NCBI GenBank assembly: GCA_007132145.1
Contig: SLPE01000004.1
Location: 1-6,019 of the forward strand
Direction: 5' to 3'
Origin: Candidatus Izemoplasma sp.
Lineage (GTDB): Bacteria > Bacillota_I > Bacilli_A > Izemoplasmatales > Izemoplasmataceae
DNA: 6,019 nucleotides
The notes under the pieces were generated by a model. It was given only the letters and a program-made list of their open reading frames with translations. It was not told where the DNA came from and did no database searches. Both the position numbers and the translations under genes were made by a program. This document shows, piece after piece, positions 1-5,511 of this stretch. Positions within the stretch are counted from its first letter, which is position 1. Every line of letters begins with the position of its first letter.

Positions 1-729
1 GACGACCGCTACATGAACGTCGACAAGATGATCATGAAGGAAGTCGAAGTCATGCCCCATGCCCTCATCAACAACATCGACACGAAACTCGGTCAAAAAG
101 GGGAAATCCTCAAAGAGTACGTCCAATGGTTGCGCAACCGCATCATGAAAAAGCGTAGCCGAGAAGATTACGAACCGATTTTTCACATCGACGTGTACGG
201 GACGATCGGCATCATTTTCGACTACAATCTCAAGAAGGTCTTCCAATTCTTGCGCGAACTCTCCGAGCTCGCCTCCCCCTTCCTGCTTCGCATCGAAGGC
301 CCGGTCGATGAAGGCGGGCGCGAAGAGACCATGGAAGCGTTGAAAACCTTGACCCAAATGATCGACGACGATGACGACGTCCACGTCGAAATCGTCGCGG
401 ACGAATGGTGCAACACCCTCGCCGACGTCAAGTATTTCACGAAGCACCGGGCTGCGCACATGGTCCAAGTCAAAACCCCCGATCTCGGCGGCGTCAACAA
501 CATCATCGAAGCGCTACTGCACTGCCGCGAACACGACATGGGCGCCTATAGCGGCGGAACGTGCAACGAAACCGAAGTCAGCGCCCGCTTGACGACATCG
601 ATCGCCATCGCCTGCCAGGCGAAACAATGTCTCGCGAAACCCGGTATGGGAACCGACGAAGGCATCATGATCGTCAAGAACCACATGATGCGTACGCTCG
701 CGCTCATCGAAAGGGGGCGGGGTACATGA
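1..729 (+). CDS. mal: Methylaspartate ammonia-lyase, C-terminal part (5' end outside window)
   Basis: This cytoplasmic enolase-superfamily enzyme (EC 4.3.1.2) removes ammonia from L-threo-3-methylaspartate to give mesaconate, a step of the methylaspartate route of glutamate fermentation. The frame is open from base 1, and the first codons (DDRY) match the family, so the ATG at 13 is internal. About 242 of the usual roughly 413 residues are present, covering most of the TIM-barrel domain. Counting from the Met at 13, family-typical active-site residues are visible: His16 in MPHALIN (equivalent of clostridial His194), metal ligands Asp60 (HIDVYG), Glu95 (EGPVD) and Asp130 (ADEWCN), the catalytic base Lys154 in VQVKTPDLGG (equivalent of Lys331), Gln152, and Cys184 in GGTCNETE. 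Every key residue I can check is intact, so the enzyme is probably active. Its stop overlaps the citD start (ATGA at 726-729), which ties it to the lyase genes downstream. Family assignment is very secure. Confidence 0.96.
   Translation, partial: DDRYMNVDKMIMKEVEVMPHALINNIDTKLGQKGEILKEYVQWLRNRIMKKRSREDYEPIFHIDVYGTIGIIFDYNLKKVFQFLRELSELASPFLLRIEGPVDEGGREETMEALKTLTQMIDDDDDVHVEIVADEWCNTLADVKYFTKHRAAHMVQVKTPDLGGVNNIIEALLHCREHDMGAYSGGTCNETEVSARLTTSIAIACQAKQCLAKPGMGTDEGIMIVKNHMMRTLALIERGRGT
712..717 (+). promoter_or_regulatory. Ribosome binding site of citD
   Basis: An AGGGGG run lies 8 bases before the ATG at 726, inside the last codons of mal. It supports starting citD at 726 rather than at codons further upstream in the same frame. 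The reading frame is open back to 561, but the codons before 726 give a peptide unlike any CitD. Confidence 0.6.
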
Positions 730-995
730 CAGCCATCGTCGTCGGAACGCTCGAGTCGAGCGATTGCATGATCACCTTGTCCGCGAGCGACACGTTGAAA
801 ATCGACCTCGAAAGCATCGTCTATGACGCTTTTCACGCTCAGATTACACAAGTGATCAAGAAGACGTTGCAAAAAGAAGGCTTGCACAACGTCCGTGTCC
901 TCTGTCAGGACAAAGGTGCCCTCGATTACACAATCGAAGCGCGGATGAAGACCGCGATCGCGAAATACCGGGAGGCGAACGAAGATGAGTCGTAG
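726..995 (+). CDS. citD: Citrate (or citramalate) lyase acyl carrier protein, gamma subunit
   Basis: This 89-residue protein is the acyl carrier subunit of the ACP-dependent lyase complex. It carries the 2'-(5''-triphosphoribosyl)-3'-dephospho-CoA arm through which acetyl and substrate-acyl groups are exchanged. The N-terminal GTLESSDCMI (residues 7-16) matches the conserved prosthetic-group site of enterobacterial CitD. By alignment Ser11 is the attachment serine (equivalent of Ser14 in Klebsiella). The middle (IDLESIVYDAF, residues 26-36) and the DKGALDYTIEAR stretch (62-73) are also family-typical, and the length is close to the usual 95-98. The ATG overlaps the mal stop by ATGA, and the 3' end overlaps citE by 11 bases. 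Sequence alone does not separate a citrate lyase from a citramalate lyase carrier; the mal linkage favours the latter. Confidence 0.93.
   Translation: MTAIVVGTLESSDCMITLSASDTLKIDLESIVYDAFHAQITQVIKKTLQKEGLHNVRVLCQDKGALDYTIEARMKTAIAKYREANEDES
970..975 (+). promoter_or_regulatory. Ribosome binding site of citE
   Basis: GGGAGG, a near-consensus Shine-Dalgarno sequence, lies 9 bases before the citE ATG at 985, within the end of citD. It fixes the citE start and makes the 11-base overlap with citD credible. Confidence 0.75.
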
Positions 996-1827
996 TTTCC
1001 TTTTCGTGCCCGGCGATGTGCCGCGAATGTTGCAAAACGCCGCCGTCTTCGACGCCGACACCGTCATCGTCGACCTGGAGGACAGCGTATCGATCACCCG
1101 CAAGGAAGACGCCCGTCACCTGACCGACGCTTTTTTGCGTCGTCATCCCGATGCGACGACGCCGCACTACGTCCGTATCAACCCGCTCGGAAGCGATGAT
1201 TTCAAGACGGACGTCAAACTCGTCTGCGCTTTGCCCGCTTCGGGCGTCGTCATGCCCAAAGTCACCGTCGACGCCCTTCAGAGGCTCGACCAGTTGTTCA
1301 GTGCCGAAAAATGCAGGCTGGACGTCTACGGCATCGTCGAAAGCGCCCGCGCCTTCACAGAAATCCACGCCATCGCCGCGCACAGGCTGATCAAAGGCTT
1401 GATACTCGGCGCCGAAGACCTCTCGGCCGACCTCGGAATCACTCCGGGACTCGGCAATGAAACCTTGGAACACGCCATGGCTTCGCTCGTCCTTGCCGCG
1501 AAGGCCTTCGCCAAGGAAGCCGTCGACTCGCCATGCGTCAGCGTCGCCGACGACGAACGACTGCAAGAAGAGATCACCCGTGCGTTGCGAATGGGATTCA
1601 CCGGCAAGGCGTGCATCCATCCCAATCATGTCGATGCCGTCAACCGCGCGTTTCTCCCCGATGAGAAAGCGCTTCTGAAAGCGCGTCGCATCTACGAGAA
1701 GAGCCGTGAACTGCAAAGCGTCCGATTCGCCCTCGACGGCGAGATGATCGACAAGCCGGTCATCGAGCGCGCGAAAGCCCTCATCGCCCGTGCCGAACGT
1801 TACCGGAAGCGGGGGCCTTCCGCATGA
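985..1827 (+). CDS. citE: Citrate (or citramalate) lyase beta subunit, acyl-CoA/ACP lyase
   Basis: The 280-residue beta subunit catalyses the C-C bond cleavage: citryl-ACP to acetyl-ACP plus oxaloacetate or, in a citramalate enzyme, citramalyl-ACP to acetyl-ACP plus pyruvate. It is a HpcH/HpaI-type TIM barrel. Visible family motifs are RSFLFVPGD (residues 3-11), VDLEDSV (29-35), VRINPLGS (63-70, with substrate-binding Arg64), IVESA (117-121, metal ligand Glu119), LGAEDLSADLG (141-151, metal ligand Asp145) and GFTGKACIHPNHVD (204-217). All expected catalytic positions are present. The length is slightly under the usual 290-300. It sits in the expected D-E-F order, overlapping citD by 11 bases and citF by ATGA (1824-1827). 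A stand-alone citramalyl-CoA or malyl-CoA lyase is an alternative for isolated CitE-like genes, but the adjacent citD and citF make a complex subunit far more likely. Confidence 0.94.
   Translation: MSRSFLFVPGDVPRMLQNAAVFDADTVIVDLEDSVSITRKEDARHLTDAFLRRHPDATTPHYVRINPLGSDDFKTDVKLVCALPASGVVMPKVTVDALQRLDQLFSAEKCRLDVYGIVESARAFTEIHAIAAHRLIKGLILGAEDLSADLGITPGLGNETLEHAMASLVLAAKAFAKEAVDSPCVSVADDERLQEEITRALRMGFTGKACIHPNHVDAVNRAFLPDEKALLKARRIYEKSRELQSVRFALDGEMIDKPVIERAKALIARAERYRKRGPSA
1804..1822 (+). promoter_or_regulatory. Stem-loop presenting the citF ribosome binding site
   Basis: CGGAAG at 1804-1809 pairs perfectly with CTTCCG at 1817-1822. The 7-base loop holds GGGGG (1811-1815), the only G-rich Shine-Dalgarno candidate at a suitable distance (8 bases) from the citF ATG at 1824. 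The structure lies in the last codons of citE, so ribosomes finishing citE would melt it. That fits translational coupling across the ATGA overlap. The pairing is seen directly; the regulatory role is inference. Confidence 0.4.
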
Positions 1828-3224
1828 AAACGGTGTACAGAAACCTCGACGACGTCTTCGCCGCCGCAAACATCGAAAGCGGGGCGAGTCTTTCATTTCA
1901 TCATCATTTACGTGACGGAGACGCGGTGTTCAACGCCGTCGCCGAGATGTTGTTGAAGAGGAAGACCGAGCACCTTTCCCTTTTTCCATCCTCCGTCTTT
2001 CCTTGCCATACCGGTCTATTGCAGCTGCTCGAAAAAGGTGCCGTGCACAATCTCACGACCAACTACATCAGTGGCTCCGTCGCCCGACATCTCGGCATGC
2101 ACGGACTTTCGGGGACGTTGACGATGCAAAGCCACGGTGGGCGTGCCCGCGCCTTGATCGCCAAGGAAAGCAAAGTCGACGTCGCTTTCATCGCGGCACC
2201 GGCCGTCGATCGCGAGGGCAATGTGACGGGAACGCTCGGCAAGGCCGCCTGCGGCAGTCTCGGCTACGGTGTCGAAGACGCCATCCATGCCGACCGTGTC
2301 GTCGCACTCACCGATACCGTACTCGAGCGCATCGAAGCCCCGCAAATACCGGGGAAGCACATCGACGAAATTGTCGTCGTCGAGCGCATCGGTGCCGCTT
2401 CCGGTATCATGAGCGGGACGACGCATCCGACCGAAGACCCCGTCGGCGTCAAAATCGCCCGAAGCGCCTACACGCTCATCCGGACACTCGGTCTCATCGA
2501 AGACGGCTTTTCCTTCCAGACGGGTGCCGGCGGCATCAGTCTCGCCGTCAACGCCCACATGCACCGCCACCTTCGCGAACACCACGTCAAGGCGGCCTTC
2601 ATCTCGGGAGGCATCACCCGCTACCATGTGAAGATGCTCGAAGAAGGCCTCGTCGACAGACTCTACGACGTTCAGTGCTTCGATACCGATGCGATCAGGA
2701 GTCTACGTGAAAACGAAAGACACATCGCCATCAGTGCCAGCGACTACGCCAATCCGGACAACCCGAAACGGGTCATCAAGGACCTCGGTGTCGTCATCCT
2801 CGGCGCCGCGGAAGTCGATCTCGAGTTCAACGTCAATGTCACCACCGACTCCTACAACAACATCATCGGCGGAAGCGGTGGTCACAGCGACACCGCCGAA
2901 GACGCCGCGGTGACGATCATCGTCGCGCCTTTGTTGCGGGGCCGCACGCCGCTCATCACCAACAAGGTGACGACAGTGACGACACCCGGAAAAGACGTCG
3001 ACTGCCTCGTGACCGAACGCGGCATCGCCATCAACGCACGGCGGCGGGACCTCATCGACCGATGCCGACGTAACGGCGTCGACGTCATGACGATTCAGGA
3101 ATTGATGGAGACGGCGCACGCGTTCAGCGGCGTGCCGAAGAAGAAAGTGTACAAAGGTCGCGCCTACGGCGTCGTACACGATCGTCGGGGCGAGCCGCTC
3201 GACCGACTATATACGAAGAGGTGA
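1824..3224 (+). CDS. citF: Citrate (or citramalate) lyase alpha subunit, acyl-ACP transferase
   Basis: The 466-residue alpha subunit transfers the prosthetic acyl group: acetyl-ACP plus citrate or citramalate gives the substrate-acyl-ACP plus acetate. It belongs to the CoA-transferase-like CitF family. Motifs in order are SFHHHLRDGD (residues 24-33), SHGGRARA (103-110), GKAACGSLGYG (139-149), GFSFQTGAGG (228-237), SGGI (261-264), FNVNVTTDS (335-343), GGSGGHSDTA (349-358), VAPLLRGRTP (367-376) and ERGIAIN (398-404). The C-terminus is complete. Enterobacterial CitF has about 510 residues, with the SFHH motif near residue 60, so this protein lacks roughly 35-40 N-terminal residues. The ATGA overlap with citE argues that the short start is genuine rather than a misplaced one. 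The G-rich ribosome binding site sits in a small hairpin immediately upstream. Confidence 0.95.
   Translation: MKTVYRNLDDVFAAANIESGASLSFHHHLRDGDAVFNAVAEMLLKRKTEHLSLFPSSVFPCHTGLLQLLEKGAVHNLTTNYISGSVARHLGMHGLSGTLTMQSHGGRARALIAKESKVDVAFIAAPAVDREGNVTGTLGKAACGSLGYGVEDAIHADRVVALTDTVLERIEAPQIPGKHIDEIVVVERIGAASGIMSGTTHPTEDPVGVKIARSAYTLIRTLGLIEDGFSFQTGAGGISLAVNAHMHRHLREHHVKAAFISGGITRYHVKMLEEGLVDRLYDVQCFDTDAIRSLRENERHIAISASDYANPDNPKRVIKDLGVVILGAAEVDLEFNVNVTTDSYNNIIGGSGGHSDTAEDAAVTIIVAPLLRGRTPLITNKVTTVTTPGKDVDCLVTERGIAINARRRDLIDRCRRNGVDVMTIQELMETAHAFSGVPKKKVYKGRAYGVVHDRRGEPLDRLYTKR
3215..3223 (+). promoter_or_regulatory. Ribosome binding site of citC
   Basis: GAAGAGGTG, embedding the citF stop codon (TGA at 3222-3224), lies 7 bases before the citC ATG at 3231. 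The site fixes this start and allows re-initiation by ribosomes that terminate on citF. Confidence 0.65.
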
Positions 3225-3230
3225 CGTACG

Positions 3231-4244
3231 ATGCGTTTTCATGAAATCGTACTAGAAAGCGAAAGAGAAGAACTGCAATCGTTTTTGAGCGGACACGGGC
3301 TCCAATACGAAGACGATATCGACGAAACGCTCGTCCTCATCGAAGACGAACGGATCATCGCCACGGCAAGTAGCGCCAAGAACATCATCAAATGCATCGC
3401 GGTCGATGAAACGTATCGGGGACGGAATCTGTTGGCCACCTTGATGAGTGAGATCATCAAGCGCCTCGCCGCCAAAGGCATCGACCACTATTTCGTCTAC
3501 ACCTACGATGAACAAGCGCCGATGTTCAAGGCGCTAGGCATGAAACCGATCGTCTCGACGATGACACTCGCCTTGCTCGAAGGGGGCGCTTCGATTGAAG
3601 AGACCCTTGCGGATATGAAAACACGATATCGCCTCGGCGATGAACGGAAAGCGTGCGTCGTCCTCAACGCCAATCCCTTGACGAACGGCCACATGCATCT
3701 GATCGACGAAGCGTCGAAATCGCATGAACGCGTCATCGTCTTCGTCGTCAGCGAAGACCGTAGCGCCTTCGCTTTCGAAGACCGTTTCAAGATCGTAGAG
3801 AAGGCGTGTGCCACCCGCAAGAACGTCACCGTCATGCCGAGCGGAGCCTATCTCGTCTCCTACGCGACGTTTCCGAAATATTTCAACGTTTCGGAAACGG
3901 ACATCCGGGAGGAACATGCCCTCATCGATGTTCTCGTCTTCAAGGAACACTACATGAAGACTTTCAACATCGTTCACCGCTATGTCGGCGAAGAACCGCT
4001 TTCGCCGATGACGGACATCTACAACGACACGATGCGGAAATATCTTGGCGATGCACTCACCGTCATCCCCAGAAAAACCCTCGGTGAACGTGTCATCAGT
4101 GCTTCGCACGTGCGAAGCGCGCTCGCGCGGGGCGAGCTCGATGCGATCGCGGACGACGTCCCCGAAGCGACGCGGTCCTTCTTGAAGACCGAAGCGGGGA
4201 GGGAGACCCTTGAGCGAATCAAACGTCAGCGGACGCGACATTAA
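3231..4244 (+). CDS. citC: [Citrate (pro-3S)-lyase] ligase, acetate:HS-lyase ligase
   Basis: This 337-residue cytoplasmic enzyme (EC 6.2.1.22) activates the lyase by ATP-dependent acetylation of the thiol on the CitD prosthetic group. Two domains are visible. Residues about 1-115 are GNAT-like (AVDETYRGRNLLATLM at 57-72, then YTYDEQAPMFKALGM). Residues about 140-337 form a nucleotidyltransferase fold, with NPLTNGHMHLI (148-158, the T-x-GH nucleotide-binding motif), FVVSEDRSAFAFEDRFKIV (171-189), SYATFPKYF (210-218) and ISASHVRSAL (289-298, the ISxxxVR motif). The length fits the family (about 330-350). It follows citF by 6 bases, and its 3' end overlaps citXG by 35 bases. In enterobacterial loci citC precedes citDEF, whereas here it follows them. 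The same ligase would serve a citramalate lyase, which uses the same acetyl-thioester chemistry. Confidence 0.95.
   Translation: MRFHEIVLESEREELQSFLSGHGLQYEDDIDETLVLIEDERIIATASSAKNIIKCIAVDETYRGRNLLATLMSEIIKRLAAKGIDHYFVYTYDEQAPMFKALGMKPIVSTMTLALLEGGASIEETLADMKTRYRLGDERKACVVLNANPLTNGHMHLIDEASKSHERVIVFVVSEDRSAFAFEDRFKIVEKACATRKNVTVMPSGAYLVSYATFPKYFNVSETDIREEHALIDVLVFKEHYMKTFNIVHRYVGEEPLSPMTDIYNDTMRKYLGDALTVIPRKTLGERVISASHVRSALARGELDAIADDVPEATRSFLKTEAGRETLERIKRQRTRH
4101..4137 (+). repeat. Perfect 18-base palindrome followed by a second small hairpin inside citC
   Basis: Bases 4101-4118 (GCTTCGCAC followed by its exact reverse complement GTGCGAAGC) form an 18-base perfect inverted repeat with no spacer. 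Three bases later, GCTCGC (4121-4126) pairs with GCGAGC (4132-4137) around a 5-base loop. Both lie in the codons for the conserved ISASHVRSAL motif of citC, about 75-110 bases before the citXG start. Coding constraint may explain part of the symmetry. No function is assigned. Confidence 0.5.
4196..4205 (+). promoter_or_regulatory. Ribosome binding site deciding the TTG start of citXG
   Basis: GGGGAGGGAG is a very strong Shine-Dalgarno sequence ending 4 bases before the TTG at 4210. The next in-frame ATG (4249) has only weak purine-rich bases before it. Starting at the TTG also gives an N-terminal stretch that lines up with the start region of CitX proteins ahead of the GRDARQ segment. Confidence 0.7.
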
Positions 4245-5511
4245 GAAGATGCTCGTCGACGGTCGTGATGCGCGTCAAGCGCTCATTGCCGAAGCGGCTG
4301 CAAAACATACCACCGTATGCGTCCTCAAGGCGAATACGCCGGGATACCCGAAAAACACCCGCGATAGCGATTTCTTGTTGCGGGTCTTCACACCGCTGCT
4401 CGAAGCGGCTTTCACGCTCGATGACCATCGACGTCACGCCCATCTTTCGGGTGACTTCATCCTTTTCGTGACGGCGGAAGAAGCGCGTACGGTGAAACGA
4501 CGTGCGAGCCGAATCGAAGAGACCCATCCGCTCGGTCGATTCATCGACATCGACGTCTACGAAAACGGCCGAGTATTGAGCCGTGTCGCGCTCGGACAGC
4601 CGATCCGCCGTTGTTATCTCTGTTCAGAACCCGCTCAACAATGCGCACGTTTAAAGACCCACCGTTACGACCGGCTTCGCAAAGCGATCGAAATCGCCAT
4701 CGCCCGCTACATTGGCGAAACGCTCGCAGACGCGGCCGCGGACGCCATGCGTCGTGAACTCTTCCTTCACCCCAAGTTGGGGTTGGTGACCCATCGCGAT
4801 AAAGGCGCGCACGAAGACATGGACCATCGAGATCTATTGCGTTCGATCGCAACGCTGAAACCTTTTTTCAGAACCTTCGCCGAAGCGGGTCTGACCCCGA
4901 ACCTCGATGTTTCCGCCTTACGCAAGGAGGGCATCAAAGCCGAACGCGCCATGTTGGAGGCCAGCGGCGGCGTCAATACCCACAAAGGCATGGTGTTCAT
5001 TCTCGGATGCATCCTTTCGTTCCTCGCTCGAGCCCTCTATCAAGGACAAGCCCTCGAAGAAGCCGTCGCCGCGATGCGCTCTACGGTCAAGCCCCTCGTA
5101 AACGCCGATTTCTCCGCTGTCGCGAGCAAGTCGGAACTGAGCGCGGGTGAACGCATGTACAAGGATTACGGCATCAGAGGCGTTCGCGGTGAAGTCGAAG
5201 ACGGATTTCCGAGCGTGTTCGCCTGGTATCCCGCCCATACGTGGCGCGATGAACAGAAACTGTGCGCCATCATCGCCCGTTTGGACGACACGACTGTCGT
5301 CAATCGCCACAATCTCGGAACGCTGAAGGCCTTGAAGAACGAGATGAAGGCCCTTATCGAAGAGACACCGTTCAACATCGAACGCTACAGACGCCTCAGT
5401 GATACCTATAAAAAAGCCGGCGTCTCCCCGGGCGGGAGCGCCGACATGTTGGCGTTGGCCTTTTTGTTCGAACGGCTTGATCCGCTCCTGGGTCAAACGT
5501 CCGGTTCGTAG
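4210..5511 (+). CDS. citXG: CitXG fusion: holo-ACP synthase plus triphosphoribosyl-dephospho-CoA synthase
   Basis: One 433-residue protein appears to carry out both steps of lyase prosthetic-group biosynthesis. Residues about 1-150 are CitX-like, transferring the triphosphoribosyl-dephospho-CoA precursor to the CitD serine: GRDARQ (18-23), HPLGRFIDIDVY (106-117), and the RRCYLC...C cluster with Cys135, Cys138 and Cys145. Residues about 151-433 are CitG-like, joining dephospho-CoA and ATP: HPKLGLVT (187-194), GAHEDMD (199-205), GGVNTHKG (253-260), GIRGVRGE (321-328) and SPGGSADMLA (406-415). There is no stop or frame change between the halves. Fused CitXG proteins are known in some other bacteria. 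The start is a TTG chosen from its ribosome binding site; the alternative ATG at 4249 would remove 13 residues. The gene overlaps citC by 35 bases at its start and the convergent radical SAM gene by 19 bases at its end. Confidence 0.93.
   Translation: MSESNVSGRDIKKMLVDGRDARQALIAEAAAKHTTVCVLKANTPGYPKNTRDSDFLLRVFTPLLEAAFTLDDHRRHAHLSGDFILFVTAEEARTVKRRASRIEETHPLGRFIDIDVYENGRVLSRVALGQPIRRCYLCSEPAQQCARLKTHRYDRLRKAIEIAIARYIGETLADAAADAMRRELFLHPKLGLVTHRDKGAHEDMDHRDLLRSIATLKPFFRTFAEAGLTPNLDVSALRKEGIKAERAMLEASGGVNTHKGMVFILGCILSFLARALYQGQALEEAVAAMRSTVKPLVNADFSAVASKSELSAGERMYKDYGIRGVRGEVEDGFPSVFAWYPAHTWRDEQKLCAIIARLDDTTVVNRHNLGTLKALKNEMKALIEETPFNIERYRRLSDTYKKAGVSPGGSADMLALAFLFERLDPLLGQTSGS
5493..5511. other. 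Tail-to-tail overlap of citXG and the radical SAM gene
   Basis: The TAG of citXG (5509-5511) lies inside the minus-strand gene, and that gene's TGA (5493-5495) lies inside citXG. The last 19 bases are therefore read on both strands. No GC-rich hairpin followed directly by a T-run is visible on either strand here, so both transcripts probably extend into the opposite gene. Confidence 0.85.

Noticed and set aside
361..384. Five consecutive Asp codons in mal, considered as a repeat expansion or calcium-binding stretch
   Set aside because: It occupies a variable loop just before the conserved VADEWCN segment of the family and is short; there is no sign of a functional motif.
748..762. Inverted repeat CGCTCGA-G-TCGAGCG over the CitD prosthetic-group serine codons
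   Set aside because: It falls exactly on the conserved TLESSD codons, and the short TCGA-rich symmetry is easily produced by this genome's codon preference; no other evidence supports a site.
856..1896. A 346-codon open frame on the minus strand opposite citE
   Set aside because: It lies fully antisense to a secure CitE, has low-complexity Arg-, Asp- and Gly-rich sequence with no recognisable motif, and arises because the real gene's C/G-biased third positions suppress stop codons on the other strand.
2016..3179. Minus-strand open frames opposite citF (2016-2627 and 2703-3179)
   Set aside because: Both are antisense shadows of the citF reading frame caused by third-position GC bias; the peptides have no family features.
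3534..4241. A 235-codon minus-strand open frame opposite citC
   Set aside because: Same cause: it mirrors a gene with clear motifs on the plus strand and shows none of its own.
4770..4782. CCCCAA-G-TTGGGG inverted repeat in citXG
   Set aside because: A 6-base arm with a 1-base centre is expected by chance at this length and lies within conserved coding sequence.
5419..5442. GC-rich stem-loop (GGCG and CTCCC pairing with GGGAG and CGCC, one bulged T) near the end of citXG, considered as a terminator
   Set aside because: It is inside the codons for the conserved SPGGSAD motif, which forces this composition. The nearest T-run (5461-5465) is about 18 bases downstream and 45 bases before the stop codon, so it does not look like an intrinsic terminator.
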